Notes: generated by a model not told the origin, from the sequence alone. Numbered from the stretch's first letter, positions 1 to 7,013 are shown. The stretch is 12,765 nt of DNA from DATGIQ01 sp035295665 (GCA_035295665.1 DATGIQ010000685.1:1-12765); one strand, 5' to 3'. Made by a program: numbers and translations.

Positions 1-309
1 CAGGAGTCCACCGCGGGTGGTGAAGTGGGCTGCTTGTCCCGGACGCAGGTAACCTCCTTCCCACAGAGCATGAGCGCTGGCAAGCGTCGCATGACCACAG
101 AGGTCGACCTCGACGGCCGGTGTAAACCAGCGGAGTTGAAAGCCATCGTTCTGGCGGTGGAGGAATGCCGTTTCGGACAGATTCATTTCCGTGGCGATAT
201 TTTGCATCCACTGCGGGCTGCGCGCCTCGGACAAGAGGCACACGGCCGCGGGATTGCCCCGGAACGGCTGGTCCGTGAACGCATCCACGACGGTGACCGG
301 AATGCCCAT
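1..309 (-). CDS. PhzF-family isomerase/epimerase, N-terminal part (cut by window start)
   Basis: The reverse strand from an ATG at 309 reads without a stop to the window edge, giving 103 residues of a protein that normally has about 260-300. It begins MGIPVTVVDAFTDQPFRGNP, the typical PhzF opening. NLSETAF follows around residues 43-49; its Glu (E46) matches the catalytic glutamate of the family. FTPAVEVDLCGHATLASAH (62-80) is the family signature. PhzF enzymes have a diaminopimelate-epimerase-like fold and move protons on small cyclic or amino-acid-like substrates. Most members, unlike phenazine PhzF itself, have unknown substrates, and no phenazine genes are visible here. An AGGAG lies just upstream of the ATG. 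The gene follows the DUF952 gene on the same strand after 132 nt. The family call is firm; the substrate is unknown. Confidence 0.9.
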   Translation of the reverse strand, partial: MGIPVTVVDAFTDQPFRGNPAAVCLLSEARSPQWMQNIATEMNLSETAFLHRQNDGFQLRWFTPAVEVDLCGHATLASAHALWEGGYLRPGQAAHFTTRGGLL

Positions 310-441
310 GTTCGCTCTCCTGGTTTATGGCTGAGTCTTCGGTGGCTCCGACTAGTAGAGGTGATTTCGCCGAAAAGGTTCGCCAATGCCGAGGTGGAGG
401 GACGGCATGGGGGAGTTCGCGCGGCTCGATCACCTTGGGCC

Positions 442-780
442 TCAGATAATCGGAGGATGGAAAACCCAACGCCCAGTTGGGTCGCGTTCCAGCGGCTGAA
501 CCGCAACCACGGCTTCCCGATCGATCGGTCCATAAATGTGGGGAAAGAGCTCACCTGTAGCTGCCGGCTCATCCCGCAGCGGGTAGTTGAGCCGTCCGGC
601 ATCAATGCAAAGCACCAAGAGTTGCTCGGCGCCTGCATAAAAGCGGTTCGCGGCCGCGGCCACCTGATCTTCGTTGGAACAGTGAATAAAGCCCTCCGTG
701 TCGAGCGATGGAGCCCGATAGGGACCTGCCCCAAGCGCGTTCCACGTCGCAGGCGGCACCAGGTGATAAATGCAGCGCAT
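442..780 (-). CDS. DUF952 domain protein
   Basis: This complete 112-residue protein matches the DUF952 family over its whole length. IYHL is at residues 4-7, EGFIHCS at 29-35, a hydrophobic LLVLCID strand at 54-60, and FPHIYGPI at 79-86, followed by VVAVQPL. DUF952 proteins are small cytosolic single-domain proteins whose fold resembles ADP-ribosyltransferase-like domains. Their biochemical role is not established. The His and Ser in the FIHCS motif and the His in FPHIYGP are the conserved polar positions visible here. There is no signal peptide. An ACGGAG lies about 10 nt upstream of the ATG. The start is 30 nt after the stop of the TPR lipoprotein gene (811-1458), so the two may be co-transcribed. 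Confidence 0.88.
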   Translation of the reverse strand: MRCIYHLVPPATWNALGAGPYRAPSLDTEGFIHCSNEDQVAAAANRFYAGAEQLLVLCIDAGRLNYPLRDEPAATGELFPHIYGPIDREAVVAVQPLERDPTGRWVFHPPII

Positions 781-810
781 GATTGGTCGGCTCCGTGAAA
801 GATTTACGCT

Positions 811-1458
811 TCATTCGGGCTGCGGCTGACGGGCCCCTTGCGACCGCAGCCGATTCAGCCGGTTGGCCACTTCGACTTGGCGGGGGTCTCGTTCGAGGAT
901 GCGCTCATAAAGAACGACGGCCCGATCCGGGCGTTGCATCGCCTCATATACCAATGCCAATTCTACGAGGGCATGCGGTTCATGGGGATCGAGTTCGAGG
1001 GCTTGTTCCAAACGGGCCCGAGCACGCGGCAGGTCGCCGGTCTGGTGCCATAGCCAACCGTCCTCTGCGTACGCTGCTGCCAAGCGCGGCTCCCGCGCCA
1101 GCCAGGCTTCAACCTGGTGGGCAGCCTCGTCCTTGCGACCGCTGCGCAGAAGCAAGGCATCGAGGGCATGCCGGCATGCAACCTGATTGGGCGCCTGGGC
1201 TAGACACTGATGGTAGTAGCGCTCTGCCTTGGCCGCGTCCCCCACTCGATCGCAACACTCCGCCACGTTATACAGGAGCCCGGGATCGTCTGGTTTGAGC
1301 GTGAGGGCCGCCTCGAAGCTCTCCCGTGCCGCCAGATACTCACCCCGCTGGAAGAGATAAATCCCATCCTGACTGTAGTCGCGCAGCCGTTCTTGGGACG
1401 GAGATTCGCAGCCCTCCAGGCACAGAGCCAATATCACAAGCCCACTCAGCCACCGCAT
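811..1458 (-). CDS. TPR-repeat lipoprotein
   Basis: The protein has 215 residues from the ATG at 1458. The frame stays open upstream to 1560, but the inner ATG is preferred: it has a GGGAGGA ribosome site 8 nt upstream, and the protein then begins with a short hydrophobic signal (residues 3-14) ending in a lipobox, LEGC, with the lipidated Cys at 17. The -2 Glu is unusual for a lipobox. After it come about five TPR units (roughly 26-59, 60-93, 94-126, 127-160 and 161-194), recognisable by repeats such as RGEYLAARESFEAALTLKP, TGDLPRARARLEQALELDP and PDRAVVLYERILERDP. It is probably a membrane-tethered periplasmic scaffold that binds partner proteins; the partner is unknown. It is divergently oriented to the SDR gene across 187 nt. 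Confidence 0.85.
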   Translation of the reverse strand: MRWLSGLVILALCLEGCESPSQERLRDYSQDGIYLFQRGEYLAARESFEAALTLKPDDPGLLYNVAECCDRVGDAAKAERYYHQCLAQAPNQVACRHALDALLLRSGRKDEAAHQVEAWLAREPRLAAAYAEDGWLWHQTGDLPRARARLEQALELDPHEPHALVELALVYEAMQRPDRAVVLYERILERDPRQVEVANRLNRLRSQGARQPQPE

Positions 1459-1466
1459 ACCGCTCT

Positions 1467-1473
1467 TCCTCCC
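1467..1473 (-). promoter_or_regulatory. Ribosome binding site deciding the TPR lipoprotein start
   Basis: GGGAGGA on the minus strand ends 8 nt before the ATG at 1458. It supports this start, which exposes the lipoprotein signal, over the in-frame ATG at 1560. Confidence 0.6.
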
Positions 1474-1576
1474 AATTCGACGATAGGCAGATGTCGAGAA
1501 AAAAAGAAGAGGAACGTGTTGCGCGTACCCGCCTATCCTTCCCTCTTTCACGCATCCCATCCACGCCGCCGGCTCA

Positions 1577-1604
1577 TCGACACTTCGCGCACCGGCACTA
1601 TCAT
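1577..1604 (+). promoter_or_regulatory. Candidate sigma70-type promoter of the SDR-DHS-AKR operon
   Basis: TCGACA (1577-1582, 5 of 6 to the -35 consensus) and TATCAT (1599-1604, 5 of 6 to the -10 consensus) are separated by 16 nt. They lie in the divergent gap about 41 nt before the ATG at 1646, which would place transcription start near 1611. This is a by-eye match only. No operator or riboswitch-like structure was recognised in the rest of the 1459-1645 gap. Confidence 0.4.
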
Positions 1605-1645
1605 ATCGAGATCAGGCCAGGTCTATCCTTGTCCAAAGGATTGTC

Positions 1646-2590
1646 ATGTTCATCGCGTTGACAGGAGCCACGGGATTCTTGGGCCGATATCTCGTCCAGC
1701 AGATTGCGACCGGGGACCATCGGCTGCGCTGCTGGTATCGACCGTCGAGCGATCGAAGCGCTTTTGAGAAGGTTTCCCACCAGCTGGAATGGCTAGCGGG
1801 GAGCCTCGGTGATCAGCAGGCGACGGAGCGCCTGGTCAAGGGGGTCGATGCCGTGGTCCACGCGGCAGTGCAATGGCCTGGACCCCGCCACTCGCCGGCG
1901 CGGGCTCGAGCACAGACAGATCTGGACACGTTCCTGCAAACCAACTTGATGGGTTCCCTCCAACTATTTCAGGCGGCGCGGGCCGCGGGGGCTGGGCGCT
2001 TTGTCTTTATCTCGACCTGTGCGGTGCATGAAGTGATCTTGGAGGATCGGCCGTTGGACGAGACCCATCCGCTTTGGCCGATGCGCCCCTATGGTGCCCA
2101 CAAGGCTGCCCTGGAAAAATTCGTCCACAGCTATGGGCTCGGCGAGCGCTGGCCCATCTGCGCGCTGCGGCCGACGGGAATTTATGGCTTGGCTCACCCG
2201 GCCGCCCATAGTCGCTGGTATGACCTGGTCGGCCAAGTTCTACGGGGGGAATCGATCGCCTCGGCGGCAGGGGGAAAAGAGGTCCACGCCGCCGATGTCG
2301 CCAAGGCCGTCCAGCTACTTCTGACGGCGGATCCGGAGGCGATCGCAGGGCAGGCCTTCAACTGCTACGATCGCTACATCAGTGAGCAAGAGGTGGCTCA
2401 GATCGCGAAGCGCCTCACCGGCAGTAGGAGTGCGATCGCCGACCTGAATCGGGGGCCGAAGCATCAAATTTGCACGGACAAGATCCGAGGTCTCGGCATG
2501 ACATTCGGAGGCGAAACCCAACTGTGCGAGACCGTCGCCAAGCTGATTCGGGCACACCAGGGGCAAGCCACGCAAGGAGAAGGATCGTGA
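1646..2590 (+). CDS. NAD(P)-dependent epimerase/dehydratase (extended SDR)
   Basis: This complete 314-residue protein has the layout of extended short-chain dehydrogenases such as nucleotide-sugar epimerases and 3-beta-HSD-like enzymes. The Rossmann glycine motif TGATGFLG is at residues 6-13. The catalytic Ser/Thr lies in FISTCAVHE near 121-129, and the Y-x3-K pair is Y149/K153 in RPYGAHKAALEKF. LRPTGIYG (174-181) and the later HAADVAKAV (214-222) match the substrate-side motifs of NDP-sugar epimerase relatives. It is expected to be cytosolic and to oxidise or reduce a hydroxyl or keto group with NAD(P); the substrate is unknown. An AAAGGA precedes the ATG. Its TGA stop overlaps the GTG start of the next gene, so the two are very likely translationally coupled. 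Confidence 0.92.
   Translation: MFIALTGATGFLGRYLVQQIATGDHRLRCWYRPSSDRSAFEKVSHQLEWLAGSLGDQQATERLVKGVDAVVHAAVQWPGPRHSPARARAQTDLDTFLQTNLMGSLQLFQAARAAGAGRFVFISTCAVHEVILEDRPLDETHPLWPMRPYGAHKAALEKFVHSYGLGERWPICALRPTGIYGLAHPAAHSRWYDLVGQVLRGESIASAAGGKEVHAADVAKAVQLLLTADPEAIAGQAFNCYDRYISEQEVAQIAKRLTGSRSAIADLNRGPKHQICTDKIRGLGMTFGGETQLCETVAKLIRAHQGQATQGEGS
2574..2579 (+). promoter_or_regulatory. Ribosome binding site deciding the GTG start of the DHS-like gene
   Basis: AAGGAG ends 7 nt before the GTG at 2587. The frame is open further upstream to an ATG at 2470, but that stretch lies inside the SDR gene and encodes an Arg-rich peptide with no family likeness. The GTG with this site is therefore preferred. 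Confidence 0.65.
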
Positions 2591-3705
2591 AGCCAGCCGG
2601 CCCTCCGTACAAGTATGTGCACCGGATCAGTCAGCAGCGCATCGAGCCGCCCGCCATCACTTCGCACACAAGTTTGCCCGACCTGATCGAGCAAACCTTT
2701 CTCTCCTACAATGCCGGGCGTTTACGCGAGGCCTGCCGGCTCCTGGCGACCAAGATGCTGGCGGAGGACACGACGATCGCGTTGTCGCTCAGCGGGGCCT
2801 TGACGCCGGCCGGGCTTGGGATGTCGTGCCTGGTACCGCTCGTCGAAGCCGGCTTTATCGATTGGATCGTCAGCACGGGGGCCAACCTTTACCATGACAC
2901 GCACTTTGCGCTCGGCATGGAAATGCACCAATCCCGGCCGGGGCTCGATGATTTGCAATTGCGCGAGCACCAGGTCATTCGGATTTACGACATCGTGTTC
3001 GACTACGAGAACCTGCTGGGCACGGACCAGTTTTACCGAACGCTGTGCCGAGCGCCCGCCTTCCAGCGGACCCTGGGTACTGCGGAATTCCATTACCTGG
3101 TCGGGCAATACCTGGCCGCGCGCGAAGAAGAAATCGGCCGAAAGGGTCACAGCTTGCTCGCGGCTGGCTATCGCTGCGGCGTGCCCATCTTCACATCATC
3201 GCCTGGAGACAGCTCGATTGGGATGAACTTGGCGGCCCTGCAGATGGAAGGCAGCGCTCTACAGATCGATCCGCTCCGGGATGTCAACCAAAGTGCGGCC
3301 ATTGTCTACGCCGCCAAGAAGCGCGGCCGAAGTGCGGTCTGGATCCTCGGTGGTGGTTCACCGAAGAATTTTGTGTTGCAGACCGAGCCGCAGATCCAAG
3401 AAGTTCTCGGCTTGCCGGAGAGTGGACATGATTATTTCCTGCAAGTAACCGATGCTCGTGCCGACACGGGCGGCCTGAGCGGTGCCACGCCTCAGGAGGC
3501 CATGACGTGGGGAAAGGTAGATCCGGCCCAGTTGCCGGATACCGTCACCTGTTACGTCGATTCCACTGTCGCCTTGCCGGTGCTGACCGCCTATGCCCTG
3601 GCCCGCCGCACTCCTCGGCCGCTGCGGCGCTTGATGGACCAGCTCGGCACCTTTTCTCAGCAGCTCCGAGACGAGTACGCCGCCCACAGGGATCAGGCCC
3701 AATGA
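2587..3705 (+). CDS. Deoxyhypusine synthase-like NAD-dependent enzyme
   Basis: The protein has 372 residues from the GTG start and is recognisable as a deoxyhypusine-synthase-family (DHS-like) protein. It shows SLSGALTPAGLGMS (67-80), an STGANLYHD NAD-site segment (96-104), FTSSPGDSSIGMN (202-214), LGGGSPKNFVLQTEP (254-268) and ATPQEAMTWGKVDP (300-313). K260, in GGGSPK, aligns with the lysine of eukaryotic DHS that carries the aminobutyl imine intermediate. DHS uses NAD to cleave spermidine and transfer the aminobutyl group to a lysine of eIF5A. Bacteria lack eIF5A, and some bacterial relatives instead make homospermidine or related polyamines. The reaction here is probably an aminoalkyl transfer, but donor and acceptor are unknown. 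The gene overlaps its neighbours by 4 nt on both sides (GTGA and ATGA), so it sits inside a tightly coupled operon. It lacks a signal peptide. Confidence 0.9.
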   Translation: MKPAGPPYKYVHRISQQRIEPPAITSHTSLPDLIEQTFLSYNAGRLREACRLLATKMLAEDTTIALSLSGALTPAGLGMSCLVPLVEAGFIDWIVSTGANLYHDTHFALGMEMHQSRPGLDDLQLREHQVIRIYDIVFDYENLLGTDQFYRTLCRAPAFQRTLGTAEFHYLVGQYLAAREEEIGRKGHSLLAAGYRCGVPIFTSSPGDSSIGMNLAALQMEGSALQIDPLRDVNQSAAIVYAAKKRGRSAVWILGGGSPKNFVLQTEPQIQEVLGLPESGHDYFLQVTDARADTGGLSGATPQEAMTWGKVDPAQLPDTVTCYVDSTVALPVLTAYALARRTPRPLRRLMDQLGTFSQQLRDEYAAHRDQAQ

Positions 3706-4550
3706 GCGAGCCGACGGACCGACCGGACTTCTTGCATTCTTCTCTCCTTCAAACGCAGTCTTCGATGCCCGTGTGCCGCCTCGGGCTGGCGACGCGGGGT
3801 GAGACAGAGCTTCGCGCCGAGGATATTCTGTACGCCATCGAACAGGGTGTGAATTTTTTGAACTGGTGCGGCGTTCCAGACGGATTGCGCGATGCCATTG
3901 CAGACCTGGGCCCGAGGAAGCGGGAAGTCGTGGTGTGTGTGCAGTTCGAGGCCCGCACGGCGAAGGCGGCCCGGGATGAGCTGCGACAAACCTTGGATGC
4001 GCTGCGCTCCGACTACGTGGATATTCTAACGTTTTATTACGTCGAGGAGCCGGCGGAATGGCGGGAAATCATTGCCCCAGGCGGCGCACTGGAGTACTGT
4101 CGCCAAGCCCAGCGCGATGGCCAGGTTCGCCTCCTCGGCTTAACCAGTCACCAACGGCCGCTGGCTGCCGAGGCCGCCCGCAGTGGCTTGCTGGATTTGC
4201 TCATGATTCGCTACAACGCCAGCCACCGCAGTGCCGAGCAAGAGGTTTTTCCGGTGACTGATCGGCATGGCGTGCCGGTCGTAGTCTACACCTGCCTGCG
4301 CTGGGGAGCACTGTTGCGCTCGACTGCGGAGGATCCACCGGAATTCATCGTGCCGTCGGCACCGGCCTGGTATCGGTTCGCGCTGCAACACCCTTCGGTG
4401 ACCGTCGCGCTGATGGCACCGGATAACCGCGCGGAGTTGGAAGAGGACCTCACCGTCCTGCAAACACCGGAGCCTCTGCCGGCAGCGGAGTACGATCGCC
4501 TTGCGGCACATGGCCAACGAGTCCGAAAGTATGCCGGGCAGTTCCCTTGA
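3702..4550 (+). CDS. Aldo/keto-reductase-fold protein lacking the catalytic tetrad
   Basis: The protein has 282 residues from the ATG at 3702, which overlaps the preceding TGA as ATGA. The frame is open upstream but lies inside the DHS-like gene. The AKR framework is clear: RLGLATRG (26-33), EQGVNFLNW (47-55), SDYVDILTFYY (103-113), DGQVRLLGLTSHQRP (139-153) and a barrel end resembling YTCLRWGALL (196-205). Aligned to canonical AKRs, the tetrad Asp-Tyr-Lys-His is replaced. The Asp of 'NFFDTA' is N54, the Tyr five residues on is P59, the barrel-strand Lys is Q81 and the His of 'DLLLLH' is Y112. Ordinary NADPH-dependent carbonyl reduction is therefore doubtful. It may be a binding or regulatory subunit, or an enzyme with different chemistry. 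I recall similar 'NWCG' proteins annotated simply as aldo/keto reductase. It ends 23 nt before the stop of the convergent PLP enzyme gene. Confidence 0.87.
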   Translation: MSEPTDRPDFLHSSLLQTQSSMPVCRLGLATRGETELRAEDILYAIEQGVNFLNWCGVPDGLRDAIADLGPRKREVVVCVQFEARTAKAARDELRQTLDALRSDYVDILTFYYVEEPAEWREIIAPGGALEYCRQAQRDGQVRLLGLTSHQRPLAAEAARSGLLDLLMIRYNASHRSAEQEVFPVTDRHGVPVVVYTCLRWGALLRSTAEDPPEFIVPSAPAWYRFALQHPSVTVALMAPDNRAELEEDLTVLQTPEPLPAAEYDRLAAHGQRVRKYAGQFP

Positions 4551-4573
4551 GTTGCGCGGCGAATCGGTTGCTG

Positions 4574-5734
4574 TTACGCCAAGCCCTTGGCGAACGCGCT
4601 CTGAATCTGATTGGGATCCTCAATCCCGACTGAGAGACGAATCAGACCATCGCTGATCCCTTGTCGGCGTTTTTCCGCTGGACTGACATAGCGGTGCGAA
4701 GTCGTGCCAGGATGGCTGCACGTCGTCGTGGTGTTGCCCAGGGACGGACTGAACGGAATACCGGTGGCCTGGCGCATCAGCCGATTGACGGCATCGCGGC
4801 CACCGCGCAGCTCAAAGGCAACCATGTTGCCAAAACCTCTCTTGAGCAGCCGGCAAGCGACTTCGTGATCGGGGTGGTCCGGCCGTCCGGGATAGAGGAC
4901 CCGGCTAACCGCGGGCTGCTCGGCCAGCCAATCAGCCAAGAGAGCGGCATTGGCAGACGCGGTCCGCATGCGAAGTGGGAGAGTGGCCACACCACGGCTG
5001 GCCAGCCAACAGTCAAACGGGTTGGATGCGAGTCCCCAGATGCTTACCGTTTGGTTCAACTGTGGCAGCACATCGCCTTTGCCGCAGAGCAAGCCCAGCG
5101 TCACATCGCTGTGGCCGCCGATCATCTTGGTCAGGCTTTCGACGACGAAGTCTGCCCCGAGCTCCAAGGGCCGCGTGAGGACGGGAGTTGCGAACGTGTT
5201 GTCCACCACGAACCGGCACCCGTGTGCATGGGCCAGCTCGGCCAATGCCGGAAGATCAGCGACGGCCAAGAGCGGGTTCGACATCGTCTCGACAAACAGC
5301 ACCTTGGCGGGGGTTTCAAGGGTGGCCGCGACTTGCTTGAGATCGCGGCTGTCCACAATGGTCGTCTTCACTCCGAACCGGCTCAGCTCCTGATTGAGCA
5401 ATTGTGCCGTTCGGCCATAGAGACTGTTGCTGGCTACAATCCGGTCCCCCTGCTGGACGAGAGCCAGCAAGGATGCCGTGATCGCCGCCATGCCGGAACC
5501 ACACACTACCGCCCAGGCTGCGGACTCCATTGCCGCCAATTGGTCGGCCAGGTAGCGGGCGTTGGGATGGGCATCGCGGGCATAAATGAAACCTGGCTGC
5601 TCTGCGTTCATGATCCGGTCCAGCGCGTCCAGGTCAGGAAGCGTGTAGACCGAGGAAAGATAGAGCGGCGGCACCAGCGGCGCGCTTTGCCCCAGCGGGG
5701 GCATCGGGCAACTCGCGGAATCAATTTCAGCCAT
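4574..5734 (-). CDS. PLP-dependent trans-sulfuration enzyme (cystathionine gamma-synthase/lyase family)
   Basis: This complete 386-residue protein is a Cys/Met-metabolism PLP enzyme of fold type I. It shows the phosphate-binding YARD (51-54), CGSGMAAI (78-85), the ring-stacking Tyr in SLYGRT (Y106), VVDNTFATP with the pyridine-binding Asp (D178), SLTKMIGGHSD with the PLP lysine K203, and RLSVGIED with the carboxylate-binding Arg (R366). Family members act on C-gamma of homoserine esters, cystathionine or methionine. The exact activity (gamma-synthase, gamma-lyase, methionine gamma-lyase or sulfhydrylase) cannot be assigned from sequence. The usual 'SRxxNPT' loop reads as ARDAHPNA here, which may affect substrate choice. 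The ATG at 5734 has AGGAG 9 nt upstream. The enzyme is cytosolic, and its gene is convergent with the aldo/keto-reductase-fold gene. Confidence 0.92.
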   Translation of the reverse strand: MAEIDSASCPMPPLGQSAPLVPPLYLSSVYTLPDLDALDRIMNAEQPGFIYARDAHPNARYLADQLAAMESAAWAVVCGSGMAAITASLLALVQQGDRIVASNSLYGRTAQLLNQELSRFGVKTTIVDSRDLKQVAATLETPAKVLFVETMSNPLLAVADLPALAELAHAHGCRFVVDNTFATPVLTRPLELGADFVVESLTKMIGGHSDVTLGLLCGKGDVLPQLNQTVSIWGLASNPFDCWLASRGVATLPLRMRTASANAALLADWLAEQPAVSRVLYPGRPDHPDHEVACRLLKRGFGNMVAFELRGGRDAVNRLMRQATGIPFSPSLGNTTTTCSHPGTTSHRYVSPAEKRRQGISDGLIRLSVGIEDPNQIQSAFAKGLA

Positions 5735-5847
5735 GGGAATCTCTCCTGCAAGGCGAAAAGCTCATCCTCGTCACTACGCCATTGTACGCAGAACGGACAC
5801 AGGATAGATTGGCTGCCAAAGCGCTTGGTTCGCGCGGGGAGGCAATC
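5735..5847. promoter_or_regulatory. Divergent intergenic region between PLP enzyme and HEAT protein
   Basis: This 113-nt divergent gap must hold the start signals for both flanking genes. On the minus strand a TACAAT (5786-5781) could be a -10 element without a good -35. On the plus strand TTGTAC (5782-5787) and TAGATT (5805-5810) are spaced 17 nt apart but match consensus poorly. The two candidates overlap, so opposing promoters could interfere. These are by-eye matches only. Confidence 0.2.
5836..5842 (+). promoter_or_regulatory. Ribosome binding site deciding the HEAT protein start
   Basis: GGGGAGG ends 5 nt before the ATG at 5848. This supports that start over the in-frame ATG at 5782, which would add a polar 22-residue extension before the membrane anchor. 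Confidence 0.6.
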
Positions 5848-6975
5848 ATGGCGAAGCGGCTGCTCATCGGCGTCGCGGGCGTGTTCGTTCTTGGCTTGGC
5901 GATTGTGCTGGTGGTCCCGGGTTTCCGTTCCGTACTGATTGGAGCGATCCGGAACGAGGGCTTTTCAGAGGGCAGGCCGGTCAGCTATTGGCTCCATGAA
6001 GCCGCGAGCCACACCGATGCCGACCGCGAACATGCCGTACACGTCCTGGGACGGCTCAGCGCCGCAAGTCCGGATGTGATCCCGACGTTGGTGAATGCGC
6101 TCAAGGACAAGGATTACATCGTCCGCAAGAATGCCGCGGTTTCCCTCGGCGAGATCGGCCCGTCTGCGGCCCCGGCCGTGCCCGCCCTCGTGGCGGCGCT
6201 GGCAGACTCCGATGCGCGCGTTCGGAGAGAGGTGGCTGGCGCGGTGGGGCTCATCGGTCCGGAGGCCCGCGAAGCCGTGCCGGCCCTCATCAAGGCGAAG
6301 CGATCGGACAGGGACAATTTCACGCGCTTCTGGGCCATCGCTTCGCTTGGCCGGATCGGTCCCCAGACAGCGGACGTCATTCCTGCGCTCATCGAGAGCC
6401 TGGCCGATCACGATGCCCCGCCCACCATTCCTTCCCAAACCGCGATGCAGGCGCTGGGGTGGATCGGACCGGCCACGGTCCCTGCCTTGACCGAAGCCCT
6501 CAGCAATGAAAACCCCAAGCTGCGTGCCGGGGCCGCGACCGTTCTCTCTGGAATGGGTCCGGCGGCCAAGCCAGCGATCCCGGCACTCACCAAGTTGTTA
6601 ACGGACAGCGAACTTCCGGTTCGCCTGGAAGCGGCGCGAAGTCTTTGGCGGCTCGATCGTCAGGCCAGGGCAGTCCTCCCTGTCCTTCTGGGAGTGCTCC
6701 ATGACGGTAGCCACGCGGCACAGGGGACGGTCGCCCAGCTGGTGGGCGAGATTGGGCCGGAGGCGAAAGAGGCAGTCCCGACGCTGATTCGCTTGCTGAG
6801 CGATACGGACCCCAATTTCCGCCGTGTCGCTGCCGCGTCGCTGGGGGCGATTGGGCCGGATGCCAAGGAGGCTATCCCAGCACTGAACATGGCCCTCAAG
6901 GATGGCGAACAGGATGTCCGCACGCAGGCAGCCGAAGCACTACGGCTGATCGACCCAAGTCGTGCCTCGGACTGA
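5848..6975 (+). CDS. Membrane-anchored HEAT-repeat protein
   Basis: The protein has 375 residues. An N-terminal hydrophobic helix (about 5-25, after the basic MAKR) looks like an uncleaved anchor or signal, so the rest probably lies outside the cytoplasm. From about residue 55 to the end it is built of roughly eight HEAT units of about 33-38 residues. Seven carry a strikingly uniform G-x-IGP/GMGP turn (GEIGPSA near 101, GLIGPEA 134, GRIGPQT 168, GWIGPAT 204, SGMGPAA 234, GEIGPEA 300, GAIGPDA 333). Each turn is followed by A-V/I-PAL or similar, with VR/LR at the next helix. Such arrays form a curved solenoid that binds other proteins; no catalytic domain is visible. It has the layout of planctomycete HEAT proteins with an anchor but no known partner. 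It is a single gene, convergent with the cytochrome gene 27 nt away. Confidence 0.9.
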   Translation: MAKRLLIGVAGVFVLGLAIVLVVPGFRSVLIGAIRNEGFSEGRPVSYWLHEAASHTDADREHAVHVLGRLSAASPDVIPTLVNALKDKDYIVRKNAAVSLGEIGPSAAPAVPALVAALADSDARVRREVAGAVGLIGPEAREAVPALIKAKRSDRDNFTRFWAIASLGRIGPQTADVIPALIESLADHDAPPTIPSQTAMQALGWIGPATVPALTEALSNENPKLRAGAATVLSGMGPAAKPAIPALTKLLTDSELPVRLEAARSLWRLDRQARAVLPVLLGVLHDGSHAAQGTVAQLVGEIGPEAKEAVPTLIRLLSDTDPNFRRVAAASLGAIGPDAKEAIPALNMALKDGEQDVRTQAAEALRLIDPSRASD

Positions 6976-6980
6976 ACCCG

Positions 6981-7013
6981 TCCGCCGAAGGTCCGATCGG
7001 GATTAACGGCGGA
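6981..7013. terminator. Weak hairpin between convergent genes, possible bidirectional terminator
   Basis: TCCGCCG (6981-6987) can pair with CGGCGGA (7007-7013) as a perfect 7-bp stem around a 19-nt loop that contains the self-complementary CCGATCGG. It spans the gap between the HEAT protein stop and the cytochrome stop and runs 11 nt into the cytochrome gene. There is no T-run on either side, so termination is only a suggestion. Confidence 0.25.

Noticed and set aside
25..798. 257-codon plus-strand open frame across the PhzF-family and DUF952 genes
   Set aside because: Both minus-strand genes under it show strong family motifs. The plus frame gives Arg-rich sequence without domains.
2470..2586. 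Upstream extension of the DHS-like protein to an ATG at 2470
   Set aside because: It would overlap the SDR gene by about 120 nt and encode Arg-rich sequence. The GTG at 2587 has a strong AAGGAG and gives a 4-nt overlap.
4661..5938. 425-codon open frame on the plus strand opposite the PLP enzyme gene
   Set aside because: It lies antisense to a clearly real enzyme with all catalytic motifs. Its translation is Arg/Gly/His-rich with no family likeness, and GC-rich codon use on the opposite strand explains the missing stops.
6050..6960. Periodic similar DNA segments resembling a tandem repeat array
   Set aside because: They are explained by the HEAT repeats of the encoded protein, not by a CRISPR array or satellite.
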